64,000 bases of DNA from NCBI GenBank assembly GCA_021613535.1, contig CP075494.1, positions 4,588,001-4,652,000 of the forward strand, written 5' to 3'. This DNA comes from Adineta vaga (taxonomy: Eukaryota; Rotifera). Positions 20,794-32,400 of this stretch are shown in pieces. Numbering within the stretch: the first letter of the stretch is position 1; each line of letters opens with the position of its first letter. The notes under the pieces were generated by a model. That model saw nothing but the letters and a program-made list of their open reading frames with translations. It made no database searches and was not told the DNA's origin. A program made the position numbers and the translations under genes.

Positions 20794-21505
20794 TTAAATC
20801 ATTACTGCTACAATCACTCCACCCATATTGAGCACCGCTGCAATAATGCCCCAAATTGCAGCTCCACTCACCGAGTATCCATACGGAGATGTAGCAAAAC
20901 TAATACCCAATACTAGACTAAGTATAGCGAATACAAGAGAAACTATGGGGATAATCTTAATTGATAAAATCAATCCTCGGGTTGCCTTAGCACCTAGAAC
21001 TAAACATGCTAAAAACAACAAGACAACAAGCATTGAAATAGCACAGGTAATTGTCAAAGTTGATCGAGTAACCATCATTTTAGTACATTGAGAAGAAGTC
21101 ATAGCGGAGCACACCGAATCGAAACATACCCATCTATTCAGAACAAACGAACAATCTTGCCATAGACCCTTAGTGAATTTTATTGAGGAAAATGTAGCTG
21201 CACTCCTAAAAAAGATGGAGACGTATTTTGTATCGTTCATACTCTTTTTTTTCTTGAACATGATCAATCTACTTCGTTCGAAACGATTAACTGTCATCCT
21301 CTATTGATTAGAGAATTGTATTATACTACTCTGATTGACTCTCATAAGGACAAACCATGACATGAACAAAATGCTTTTTTTTTAGGTAAAAATAGTCGAA
21401 GATAACATACCATGATGCTAGAGTATTACTGAAAATGAACAAGATACTGGCTAAGATCATTATACCACCACCGATGAATGATAATGTTCGTCTATTAACA
21501 GTCAT
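20794..21505 (-). CDS. Claudin/PMP22-like tetraspan membrane protein
   Basis: Exon 1 (21505-21411) encodes a start MTVNRRT and TM1 (MILASILFIFSNTL). A long 205-bp GT-AG intron (21410-21206) splits a Trp codon. Exon 2 (21205-20794) supplies the first extracellular loop with the claudin/PMP22 signature W..GLW..C..C (KGLWQDCSF then CFDS), and TM2-TM4. The total is 168 residues, normal for the PMP22/EMP/claudin superfamily, which acts in cell junctions and membrane organisation. The open frame seems to extend past the exon 2 acceptor to 21297, but that extension (RLIMFKKKK) is intronic. The gene lies between two inverted repeat arms and is the only gene there. Confidence 0.8.
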
Positions 21506-21936
21506 CTTTCTATGCTATTTCCAAGGTCACTATTTAGCAAAAGAAGTCGAATGGTGAATGAGAAATACCAGAAACAAGCGACTCTCTGGTATTTATACTA
21601 TGTGACAAACATAGAAGAGATAAGAAAATCCACCAATCTTACTTTGCAACTCTACTGGTGATGAAAGAACAAACGTCATAATAGATATGAAGTGATGTAG
21701 ACCCATGAATTACGTAGTGGTTGTGCAATTCTTTTTTAAAGGAATTTTTAAGAAAATTATGATTCCTATAAAAAAAATCAATTTAAATAAAACATCTTTC
21801 TCATAATGTGTTCTAATTGTCTTATGTCATTAATACAAAAACTATTATCGAATTTCATTATAATACTAACGGACAATAATAAATCAAATGAAATACGATC
21901 TGAAAGAGAGTGTTGAAGTGTTTAAGGGTAGAAATT

Positions 21937-22095
21937 TGGGTATGAGTGATGAAAGAGAAGATACAAACAAACATCCTCACCCTCAATGGAGCATATTGAG
22001 ATGCAACGATCGATAGAGCTCGTTGAGTTCTACTTGGCACACCATGTGTAACGAATACGTTCAAAGAAAAGTCGAATCTCTTGCCAACTTCACCT
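21937..22095 (-). repeat. Right arm of inverted repeat around claudin-like gene
   Basis: Reverse complement of the left arm: the outer 88 bases (22008-22095) are well conserved, the inner part (21937-21985) less so and carrying only a degenerate TGGG-type tract. The spacing between arms is about 1.3-1.5 kb. I saw no target-site duplication, so a classic DNA transposon is not proven. Confidence 0.7.
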
Positions 22096-22320
22096 ACATC
22101 TTGTTTTTAATAAACCGATTTATTGCAAGTAAAGTAAAGTGCGACATCTTTTCTTCGAACGCGAAAATATGAAAATCCAATCGAATTGAATTATTTATCA
22201 CGTGACGAAAACAGTTTCCAGTCTAATAATGATCGTTAAACAAAGAACGAAAGAAAATCGATTCTTTAGATTTATTCCACAAAACAAAACTTAAACCAAT
22301 TTAATTTGTTTTTGTTCGAA

Positions 22321-24261
22321 ATGATGTTAAATCAACCATCCTTATATCGTCATTTTCAACATTCATCAAAAAAACGAACATTAAAATTATCTCATCATTC
22401 GGAACGATTAACCAAACGATTAAAAGCATCCATTGAACCAAAATCGACACTTGAATGTTTACCAAACGAATTATTTTATCAGATTTTTTCTTATTTAACC
22501 GACCGAGAATTATTAAATTCATTTCGTTTCTTACCATTCCATCATCGTTTTGATGAATTAATTGAAAATCGGACGTCAATCAATCTTCAATCGATTCAAC
22601 GTTCACAATTCATTGAATTTTTCTATGAAAAATCTTCAATTAATCCACAAATTCTTCGTCAAATTCGTCTATTCAACAACGAAGAAACTCCCGGCATGAT
22701 TCACTTCTTTTTTTCAATTTATTCATGGAATTTATTTCCTAATTTAAAAATCTTAGTTCTCGATCAACCGGAACAAAAAGATCTAATTGTAAAAATCTTC
22801 CTTTCTATTTATATTTCTATTCTATCTATTTTCTTTCTCTTAGAAATTAATGAAATACTTTTCCGAACTCGAACATTTATCTATTCGTCTATCAACATTA
22901 GTTCGAATGCCAACTATGGTCTATACAAATCTCTATTCATCAATTGCAAATTCGTCTTTAAAATCATTAGCAATTCATGACGATCCCGATGAACCAATTA
23001 CTTTACCTGAACATCTTTCATTGCCAAATTTAACTAAATTAACATTAGGATCTTTAACAATGTTTGATATACAACGAATTCTTCAATCGGCACCGAAATT
23101 ATCTTATCTGAAATTTCATCTCAATTCCGATCAATCGAATCGATATTTCGAACATAATCTTTCAACAAATATTACAGGTTTGTAATATCTTGGAGTTCTC
23201 TTTACATGAAATCTATTTGTTTTCTTCTAGAACTTGATATTGATGGTCCACGTGCTGAATTTGATTTGATTGAAAAACTATTACGTCAAACACGGAAATT
23301 AAAGAGATTGAAATTGATTTCTCGTGGTGTTAATGCATCGATTTGGGAATGTTTTATCAAAGAAAATTTACCAAATTTAATTGATTTTCGTTTTAAATTT
23401 GATATTCGTCAAAAAGATATAAATTTAATCGAATATGAACAAGATTGGTGGAAAAATGAAAAGAAATGGATTGTTATTGGTCATCCATTATCATCATTAA
23501 TCTATACAATACCTTTTATTGATACAAAATTAATCTTAAATGCACGAACAGCTTTTCGTCAAGAGGTTTTTTTCTTTCGAAATACAAAAAATTCTTTTAT
23601 TTTTTTTCTATTTGTATAGAAATGTTTATCATCGAAACTATCAAATGAATATTCAAATATTCGTCAATTAATTTTAACATTAAATCCACTTAGTTTTAAA
23701 TTATGTCGTAGTGATGAAATTTATTTCGATAAACTTCATTCATTAACATTAATTGACTATAAACATTCACAAAAACCAATTTCACATTTACGAACATTGA
23801 TTAATCTATCAACAATCTCTCATTTAACAATTGATCATCGAATGCGTTCAGGAACATTCGTTTTATTAATCAAAGAAATGCCACATTTGTGTTCAATTGC
23901 TGGACAAGATGTCGCATTTTCAGCTATAACAAATAAATTTCAAAATGAACATGTCATTTCATTTTTCAAAGAAAATATTCGAAAATTAACCATAAGTCCA
24001 TTGAAACCATGTGATGATATTCGTTATGTTTCACAATTATGTGTTATTTTTTCACATATACATCATTTATCATTAAGTCTCAAATGGGCAATTGATATCT
24101 GGCCATGGTTAACTAAAATTTCCAATCTATCAAGTGCAACTGTTTTCTGTCGTTATGGATCATTCATTGATTTAATCAATGATCCACTGAATCATAAATG
24201 GTTTTTTAATTGTACTTATGAATTACGTAGTCATCAAGATTTACGTTTATGGATTCAATAG
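22321..24261 (+). CDS. F-box / LRR-like protein
   Basis: Four exons (22321-22788, 22844-23177, 23231-23565, 23620-24261) with three 53-55 bp introns join in phase into 592 residues. The F-box is at about residues 40-90 (LECLPNELFYQIFSYLTDRE), which should bind Skp1 in an SCF ubiquitin ligase; the rest is a long Leu-rich region with irregular LRR-like units (LPNLTKLTLGSL, FPNLKILVLDQ) for substrate binding. The ATG pair at 22321 is the first real start; the frame is open a little upstream but without ATG. A basic stretch (KKRTLKL.. ERLTKRLK) precedes the F-box and may act in nuclear targeting. It is a paralogue in style of the gene at 43493-45217, which lacks introns. Confidence 0.85.
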
Positions 24262-24461
24262 ATGATGTGCATTTTATTTCTCTGTAGATTTCTTTTTTTT
24301 CGTCTTTATTTTATATAAATAAACCAAACTATATGAAGTTGAATTGAGAAGACTAAAACATTCTTTAGATAACAAGAAAAAAACAACGATACTTCATGTT
24401 AAAAAGGAACGTAAGTCATCAAATGAAAGAATTTCAGGTGAGTTTATCTTTGAAAACAATG

Positions 24462-25148
24462 TTAATCACTTTGATTAAGTTCGATAAGAATATTTGCAAT
24501 GACTTCATCTTGGTAATTATTATAAGGATATAGCAAACGATCTGTTTTCTTTTTCCAACGCCAATTCATCGGATCAATTGTTGTCAATTGTTTTCCATTC
24601 ATTTTATTTACATAAATATGTTGAACAATTGGATTTGTTGCTCGAACAAATGCATATTGAAATCCTTTGGAATTTCTTGCTTGTTCACATGAAAGTGTAT
24701 GTAATCGTGTAGCAACACCATTTCCTGTGTGATCAGCACGAACTGCAATAATGAGAATATGTAGAATGATATTGGGTTTTAATTCGCGATCAAAATCTGA
24801 ATGAATGAATCGATCGATTAGTTCGTCATATAAATCATTCAATGGAAGAGTTTTCGGAGGATGAGAAGAATCATAAGGATATTTTTGTTGATTTAAATAA
24901 AGATCACCAGCAATAATTGTACCAATAATCTCTCCTGAAGAACGTTCTCGTGCAAGAAAAGATAATTTTTCATCGAAAACATCGTTTAGTAAAGGCCAGG
25001 AGTGCTCTTCAAAGAAAGCTCGACTTGTTAAACGATCAAAAAGTGTTATTGGATGACGAGTAGTGAATTCTTCTGCAATTAATTGTGCACATAAACGTGC
25101 ATCTTTTTCACTATTAATAACTTCATAGAGATATTCGTCGTCTGCCAT
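24462..25148 (-). CDS. GNAT-family N-acetyltransferase
   Basis: A 228-residue intronless protein. The acetyl-CoA loop of GNAT enzymes is visible as a beta-strand IILHILIIAVRADH followed by TGNGVATRLHTLSCEQARN, the R/Q-x-x-G-x-G/A motif and helix. An N-terminal AQLIAEEFTTR helix and SGEIIGTIIAGD strand fit the rest of the fold. The start at 25148 (MADDEYLY) is preferred; a longer in-frame ATG at 25238 adds a Lys-rich stretch unlike the rest. The substrate is unknown; it resembles small-molecule acetyltransferases found in nematodes and rotifers rather than histone ones. Confidence 0.75.
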   Translation of the reverse strand: MADDEYLYEVINSEKDARLCAQLIAEEFTTRHPITLFDRLTSRAFFEEHSWPLLNDVFDEKLSFLARERSSGEIIGTIIAGDLYLNQQKYPYDSSHPPKTLPLNDLYDELIDRFIHSDFDRELKPNIILHILIIAVRADHTGNGVATRLHTLSCEQARNSKGFQYAFVRATNPIVQHIYVNKMNGKQLTTIDPMNWRWKKKTDRLLYPYNNYQDEVIANILIELNQSD

Positions 25149-25682
25149 TAGAACGTACGTATGAAATGAAGAAAGGAAAATGAAATGTTTGTTATTTATA
25201 TCTTTATCGTATTTTTCTTCTTTCGTTCTTTGAATCAATATGTTTTTTTTCTCTATTGTAATAGCAATGAAAAGAAACGAAAATACATTAATCGAACGTC
25301 AATTACATCACATGGGCAAAAAATACGATAATATTTCACCTATGCGATAAGAACAAAACTATAACGATTCTCATCATGTTTCTTTCAAGGACGTCAATCT
25401 GAAATTTCGTACAATTCTTACTGAAGATTTTCGTTTTTGACTTCCGTTCTTTTTAAACCAAAATCAATATCAAACGAAGAAGGAACTTCTTCCTCAATTA
25501 TAGTTATAATGTAGGGGATATAATAGAATAAAATATTTCATTCTTTTTTTTCCATTGATAAAATAATTATCATATGGTCATATATATTTTCATTGACATA
25601 TCATTAACACCAGTGATTTCTCGTCTCTCATTTGATATAGAGTTTGAATGAATAACGAAATAGAATATTTACAGGTATAATG
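25149..25682. other. Divergent intergenic region
   Basis: Upstream region of the GNAT gene (minus) and of the amidohydrolase relic (plus). Nothing else is recognised. Confidence 0.4.
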
Positions 25683-27215
25683 ACGATGAACAATCGAAAT
25701 CGAGGTATACCTAATGAGTATTTTAAATTTATTTGTTATCCATTGTGATATATAAGATATTTCAGCTTTGATCTTACTTAATGGTCAAGCAATAGCTTGT
25801 ATCGATGATGTCTTCGCTCATGTAGGATCAAATGCTTAAGTAATATCTTTGATGTAAGTTTCACAATGAAATAATATAAGACTTGCTTGCATATTTCTGT
25901 AATAGACATCAAGATAGTCAAACACAAGTTCTTGATGCACAAAGAAAAATTGTTATGCCTGGATTTATTGATTCACATAATCATTTCATCGTGGGTGATC
26001 AAAGGTAATCGTATGTCAATACTACTTACTTTACGGTCGATTATCTTCAGCACAGATATCTAATGCTCAGACTCGAGACGAATTGATTCAATGCATGAAA
26101 GATTTTGCAATAGTTCAACCGCATGGTAAATGGATTTTAGGTGGTAATTAGGATCATACTCTATGGTCGTCAGACGAAAGAGAATTATCCACATGTGCAG
26201 GGATTGATAGAGTAACTGATTTTCTAAGAATTGGACAACTTTTCAGATGAATTTGCATCTTATAATGTACGCAGGCGACTCCGAATAATCCTGTATGAAT
26301 CAATCACAAAGAAGGATATTTGTTTCTTGCTAGTACATTAGCTTTACAACAAGCTGGTTATACAAGTTTGAATAACATGCCGGACGTTGAAGTTGGTACA
26401 GTAGTACGACAAGAAGACGGAGAACCGCGACGGATATATTTGGGGTATTATTTCTCTATAACTCGCTATATATAACTAATTACAGAATTGGTTATTAGAA
26501 TAATACTATGAATTTAATCTATCCTTACATTCCTCAATCTACTCAAGTGATAGATAATATTAGTACATTTGAAAGTCCACATAAGTGAGGTCAACTGAAA
26601 ATTAGGTAGGACATTCTCTGCATTTATGATCTTCTTGTATCACTATCTATGTAAAGTGTATGTTGATGCTAGCTCCTATTGAAAATTGGGAAATACGTTG
26701 AAATCGCCTTGCAGTACCTGGAGCTTGGTGTGGTAATAAAATGTTACGTCGATAGTTCTCTTGGTAGGCATTCTGCATGGTTTTTCGATCCATATATTAT
26801 GATACATCAAATTATGCTGGTGTTATGGTTAATTCTGAAACTGATGCAGTTGGTATGCAAATATTTATTCATACTATTGTTGATTCGTATTAATCATATT
26901 GCATTAAATATATTCGAATTTATAAGATGAGAAAATCGTTTAAAAGACCGGCGTTAGTGTATCGAACATGCACAACATGTAATAACAGCAGATATTCCTC
27001 GATTTCGTGGACCTGAACAATGTATAGCTGTAGAACATATTAAAGAACTGATTGTCGTTGGAAAATTTGCTGATTTTGTTATACCCGATCATGATTTATT
27101 AACACTTTGAAAAGAATTTATAGAACATGTTAAAAGTTGAAAAACACGGTGTTCGATGGCAAAATAGTCTATGAGAAGGACAATCACATAAAAGTATAGG
27201 ACATTTTGAAATTGG
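25683..27215 (+). pseudogene. Amidohydrolase family 3 (YtcJ-like) relic
   Basis: Pieces of a metal-dependent amidohydrolase appear in order. They are an N-terminal strand (ALILLNGQAIACID), the metal site in KIVMPGFIDSHNHF (His-x-His at about 25972-25984), a WILGGN block, a LALQQAGYTSLNNM block and a C-terminal GKFADFVIPDHDL that matches the usual late family motif. Stops and shifts break it: TAA near 25838, TAG near 26150 and TGA near 26297, with further disruption through 26500-27000. Short stretches with GT-AG form (for example 25855-25907) suggest that it once had introns, or that it had been in the genome long enough to gain them. Such enzymes hydrolyse amide or related bonds and are often bacterial in origin in rotifers. 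Confidence 0.7.
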
Positions 27216-27477
27216 TAACTATTATGCTTGTAGCAAAAACTATAAACTCATCGTATAATACTTTTTTGCTATATACTATTCAAGCAATTACAAAAACGTG
27301 AGGGTGTAGATGAGAATGTTCGCTTGGTCCACACTCTCACGCTTTCATCTTAATCAAAAAAAGAAAAGAGAAAAAAATTGAATACAAATTGTAAAACCTA
27401 ACTACGTTTAACTGATATGAAGAAAAAGCTATTCTGGTCATTAGCATAATATCTAAATCTATGATATTTAAAAAAAA

Positions 27478-27729
27478 CTAAAAGTACGATTCCATAGTAT
27501 TAGTAGATGGATGTTCGAATTTCATATTTGTCATTTTGTTTATGTCGGTATTCGAAGACTTCTCTCGCTTGAAATAATTAGCATATATTTGTTTGCAGAT
27601 CGATACAATAGAATGACGACCTTCAATAATGGGATATATACCAACAATTATAAATGAAATGAACATCCAAATGATTCCAAGAATGATCCAAGCAGTAAAG
27701 AAAGATTTACTGAAGACGTAAGCTGTTCC
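27478..27729 (-). pseudogene. Severed 3' end of DUR3-like urea symporter gene
   Basis: This piece continues, in the same frame, the coding sequence that stops at 33619 on the other side of the LTR element. It encodes a last transmembrane segment (FFTAWIILGIIWMFISFIIVG) and a polar cytoplasmic tail of about 50 residues ending at the TAG stop. The join falls inside a Gly-Thr pair and the 5-bp duplication GTTCC is present on both sides. Without the element the frame would be continuous, so the gene was intact until the insertion. Confidence 0.9.
27725..27729 (+). repeat. Target-site duplication, left copy
   Basis: GTTCC directly before the TG of the left LTR; the same five bases follow the CA of the right LTR at 33619-33623. 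Five bp is the usual size for Ty3/gypsy integration. Confidence 0.92.
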
Positions 27730-27888
27730 TGTTACGATCTGTGTATACATACACTAAGATCATATCTATCTATTTTTTTCGTTCTGTCTTTACTTTTCTG
27801 TATTCATTCTCTTTCGTGTCTATGTACTAGTCGATTGTTTATTCTATTCGAACTTGCATATAAATAAACAAAGGACAGATCATTAACA
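27730..27888 (+). repeat. 5' LTR
   Basis: The 159-bp LTR begins TGTTACGATC and ends TTAACA. It contains a TATAAATA box (27859-27866), overlapping an AATAAA signal (27863-27868), which suits a compact LTR with promoter and polyadenylation signals. Confidence 0.92.
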
Positions 27889-27889
27889 G

Positions 27890-27903
27890 TGGCGACCCTG
27901 CAG
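27890..27903 (+). other. Primer-binding site
   Basis: TGGCGACCCTGCAG starts two bases after the LTR end; TGG pairs with the CCA end of a tRNA. The tRNA cannot be named without a search of the host tRNA set. Confidence 0.6.
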
Positions 27904-27947
27904 TAAATTTATAAACAGTCGATTATTCTTTTACTTTACATTTAATT

Positions 27948-29474
27948 ATGACAGTTCATACACGTAATCAAAGTGAATCAAATAATGATACTGATCCTCA
28001 ACCTATTGCACAAGTTACACATGGATCTAATCCAAATTCATTATCATTAACAAATACAAATAATGATAATAAACCAGCTGCAGCTGATGAATGTTCTGCA
28101 ACAGAACGTGATGAAAAACCAACATTATTAGAAGTACTTCGTCATGATGTGAAATTATTCAATGGTCAAGATGATGCTCGTCAATGGTTTAGACATATTC
28201 ATTCAAAATTTTCGGAATTTAATTTAACATTTGATGAACGATTGGAAATTATTCCTTATTTTTTTGAAGATGATGTTTTCATTTGGTATACGTTGAATCA
28301 AGATAAAATTCAATCATATGCTCATTTATGTCAATTATTTGCTCATGAATATTTCAATCTCGAACAAACTTCTTGTCCTGATGTCAATGCTAATATCAAA
28401 CAATCAAACCAATCTTTTTTATTTCGTCCACCTATTGTTGTCAATGAATCTATACATGATGATTTAATAAATTTTTTAGGTGATAAAGCAGTAGCAGCTG
28501 CTGATCATGATACACCACTTCATTCACATGATAATCATTTATCTCATTCAATTTTGTCTACTACAATTGCTAAAGCATTAGTTGATAAATTTATCAAAGA
28601 TCCATTAAAATTTGCTGCTGGTAAAGAAAATGTTATTACATGGATTGATGAGATTGAACAACAATTCAATACGATGCATTTAAATAACACCGATAAATTA
28701 AATTTGATTCATATTTGTCTTAAAGGTGATGCATTACAGTGGTTTAAGCAGAACAAACACAAATTTACTTGCTGGCCAATATTCGTTGATGAAATTAAAC
28801 AATCATTTACATCGAATTTACAACGTGATCTAGCTTTTGAGAAACTCAAACAATATCATCAAACAGTTCATCAATCAGCAACACAATATTATATGGAAAT
28901 GATTAAATTAATGAAACAAGCTGATCCACAAATGAATGAATCAACAAAAGTTCGATATCTTATGAATGGTCTTCGTCCATCTCTATCTACTGAAACTCGA
29001 AGAAATTATCCTACAAATACAGAAACATTTTTAGTACAAGTAAAAATGGCTGAAGAACTTACAGCATTGAATAATACATTTTCCTGCAGTTCTATTAATA
29101 ATGATGAATTAACATCATCCACTTCTTTTTCTTATTCGAATACAAATGATTCAACGAGAGAAAATGATTATAATGATTATCGGCGAAATGTTAATGCTCA
29201 AGATTATTATCATGATGATAATACTAATTATTCTTCTCATGATAATAATCAACATCGATTTTTGAATCAAATTTCGAAATCCTCATCTTTTAATTCATCT
29301 CGTCAATCAAATTCTGTTAAACCACCACAAAATTTTCCATCATCACATTATAATAATACACATCAAACTGATCGTTTTCAACGACGCCGCCAATCATCTC
29401 AACGTTGTTTCAATTGTGGTTCTACAAATCATATAGCACGCAATTGTAACCATTTCGGGAATCGAAGTCAATGA
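27948..29474 (+). CDS. gag: Retrotransposon Gag with zinc knuckle
   Basis: A 508-residue structural protein that forms the particle and binds element RNA. There are two capsid-like segments: residues about 70-137 (LFNGQDDARQWF... FIWYTLNQ... LCQLFAHEYF) and about 220-350 (FAAGKENVITWID... DALQWFKQNK... VDEIKQSF), with the same order of Trp, Phe and Leu positions. This suggests an internal duplication, with the first copy shorter. The C-terminal part is Asn/Ser-rich and low in complexity, then a CCHC zinc knuckle (Cys487, Cys490, His495, Cys500) binds nucleic acid. The stop TGA overlaps the pol start as ATGA. Confidence 0.9.
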   Translation: MTVHTRNQSESNNDTDPQPIAQVTHGSNPNSLSLTNTNNDNKPAAADECSATERDEKPTLLEVLRHDVKLFNGQDDARQWFRHIHSKFSEFNLTFDERLEIIPYFFEDDVFIWYTLNQDKIQSYAHLCQLFAHEYFNLEQTSCPDVNANIKQSNQSFLFRPPIVVNESIHDDLINFLGDKAVAAADHDTPLHSHDNHLSHSILSTTIAKALVDKFIKDPLKFAAGKENVITWIDEIEQQFNTMHLNNTDKLNLIHICLKGDALQWFKQNKHKFTCWPIFVDEIKQSFTSNLQRDLAFEKLKQYHQTVHQSATQYYMEMIKLMKQADPQMNESTKVRYLMNGLRPSLSTETRRNYPTNTETFLVQVKMAEELTALNNTFSCSSINNDELTSSTSFSYSNTNDSTRENDYNDYRRNVNAQDYYHDDNTNYSSHDNNQHRFLNQISKSSSFNSSRQSNSVKPPQNFPSSHYNNTHQTDRFQRRRQSSQRCFNCGSTNHIARNCNHFGNRSQ

Positions 29475-32400
29475 TAGATGGTCTTGACTTCAATAATCCA
29501 CTTCAACATCCATCTACTCCTTTAATTTTTATAACTACATATGTCAATAATCAACAAATGAAACTTTTAATTGATACTGGTGCTCAACACTGCTTTATTA
29601 ATGAAACTTGTTTACATAATCTTCGTCAATTAAATTATTCTCAAATTACACCTCAACAATTTTTTATGGCTGATGGAATGAACTCGATAAAAGTAACCGG
29701 CATTGTTCAATTGGAAATTTCTATAGGTGATGTTATAACATCTATTCCAGCATTTATCACCACACATTTATGTACAGATATTATACTAGGTATGGACTAT
29801 TTGTTGAAATATGATTTAGAAATTTATCCGAAGAAAAAAACGATTACCTTTAATTTTCATAATCAAAAGATTATATTGTCAATGGATTCTGAATCATCAT
29901 CAAATCATCCTTCTTTACAATCATTAACTTCCATAAAATCACCACTAATTCGACAATTAAATACACTTACAATATCACCATTTAATGTTAATCAACAATC
30001 TATCTTGAAATTAATCAATCATATTTCTGATCCAGTCCAATACGAAAAACTTCGATCATTATTATTTAATTTTGAATCAACATTCGATATAAGTAATTAT
30101 ACAATTGCAGAAACAGAAATTTCACATTTCATCGAAACAATTCCTCATACACCACCTGTTTCAAAATCATATCCTGGTAATCCAACATTAAATGCCGAAT
30201 TAAGAATAATTATAGATAAATTACTCGATGCAGGACTTATATGTGTTTCACAATCATCATATGCAGCTCCAGCATTGTTAGTAAAAAAGAAAGATCAAAG
30301 TTGGAGGTTAGTTATCGACTACAAAAAACTCAATTCTGTTACGATTAAAGACAATTATCCTTTACCAAATATGGAAATCACGCTTCAATCATTAGGTGCT
30401 GGATACTCTTATTTTTCTAAATTTGATTTAAGATCTGGCTTTTGGCAATTCCCAATTAATCCAGGTGATCGTGCTAAAACAGCTTTCATTACACCATTTG
30501 GATTGTTTGAATGGTCGGTTTTACCTCAAGGTCTCCGAAATTCACCGCCAACTTTTCAACGTACTATGAGCAAGGTTTTATCTTCATGTACTGATTTCTC
30601 TTTAATCTATTTGGATGATATTATCATCTTTAGTCGCACTTATGATGAACATTTAGTTCATATTGGAAAAGTTTTAAATGCTTTAAAACTACATAATTTA
30701 ACATTGAATCCTGCAAAATGTGAATTAGCAAAAGGACAAATTGAATATTTAGGTCATGTAGTTTCATCAACAACTTTTACTCCATTACCTTATCGAATTA
30801 ATTCAATTACTGCTTTACCAGAACCCAAATCTTTAGCTCAAGCAAATCGTTTTATCGGTTCATTATCATGGTACAGAAAGTTTATTCCTGCATTTGCATC
30901 ACTTGCTGCGCCAATTCATGCTGTAACTAATCTTTCAAAATCTAATCGACACAAATTTAAATGGGGATCTGAACAATCGAAGTCTTTTTATGACTTGAAA
31001 AATATGTTAACATCATCTCCACTTTTCTTAAATTTTCCTGACGATACACAGCCAGTATTTCTAGCTACAGATGCTTCTCAAGTTGGTTTAGGTGGCGTAC
31101 TGTACCAAGAGATTAATAATGAAAAGAAAATACTTTATTATCATTCAGAATTACTGAATTCAACTCAAAAACGATATCTTCCGATTGAACTTGAAGCATT
31201 AGCAATTTTTAAATGTATTACTAGAATGAAATCATTTTTACTTGGTCGTGATATCATTATTTACACTGATAATTGTCCGATTTGTCATATGATGGAAAAG
31301 AAAATCTTAAATAGACGTGTTGAAAAGATTTCGATTTTACTTCAAGAATTTAATATTCAAAAGATTATACATGTTAAAGGAAAATACAATTGTTTACCAG
31401 ATTATCTTTCACGACATCCTGTTGCAACTGATGATGAATTAATTGATCATGATTATGGTTTAGGTTTTGAAAAAGATAAATCTTCTCCTATTCAATTACT
31501 TGGTGCTGTGGTGACTCGATCGAGATCGAAAGTAACAACACAACACATACCATCATCAACAAAACCATCTGCATCTCAACATATGACATCAACAACACCA
31601 TCTTCACCACAAGTTATACCATCTCCATCATCACCTGCAAATGATTTTAGTTATTCAAATCCTGATGGAAAAGATTTCGATATTACTAAGTTAGAAGAAC
31701 ATCAACAAAAAGATAAACAAATTCAAAAGATTATTCATGAATTAAAAGAAAATCGAAATATGTCTTATGATTTTCAAGATGGAATCTTATATAAACTAGT
31801 ATCTATTCCAAATGGAAAGACTAAACGTAAATTATTTTATATTCCATCAACAATGATCAAAGCATTACTTATTTCTTATCATGATAATCCTTTAATTGGT
31901 GGTCATTTTGCAACTCGAAGAACACTAGAAAAACTTAAACAACAATTTTGGTGGCCTGAAATGAAACAGACAGTTATTGATTATATTAAATCTTGTATTC
32001 ATTGTCAAGCTTACAATGTTACTCGACAAAAATCTCCCGGTTTTCTTAATCCAACATCACCACCTGATGGTCCTAATCAATTACTTGGAATCGATTTTTG
32101 TGGTCCATTCCCAATAACACCACAAGAAAATAAATACGTTCTCTGTCTTACTGACTATTTCACCAAATTTATTGTTGCTGTTGCTTTACCAACATGTTCT
32201 GCTGGTGTTACAGCTGAAGCTATTTTCAAATATTATATATGTCAATTTGGTGTACCTAAAGCAATCATTTCAGATCAAGGTACAAGTTTTAAGAACAATT
32301 TGATGTATTCATTATCAAAATTAATCGGTTACCATCATATATTTTGTACTCCTTATAGACCACAATCTAATGGAGCAATCGAACGATTTAATGGAACATT

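Noticed and set aside
20794-21297. Claudin-like gene starting at 21297 as a single exon
   Set aside because: The N-terminal 30 residues lack TM1 and are intron; a proper start with TM1 lies at 21505 and the splice phases fit.
20428-22095. A classic DNA transposon with transposase
   Set aside because: There is no transposase frame between the arms and no target duplication was seen.
27478-27750. A separate small membrane-protein gene starting inside the LTR
   Set aside because: Its first seven codons are LTR sequence; the rest is the severed 3' end of the symporter gene, as the target duplication shows.
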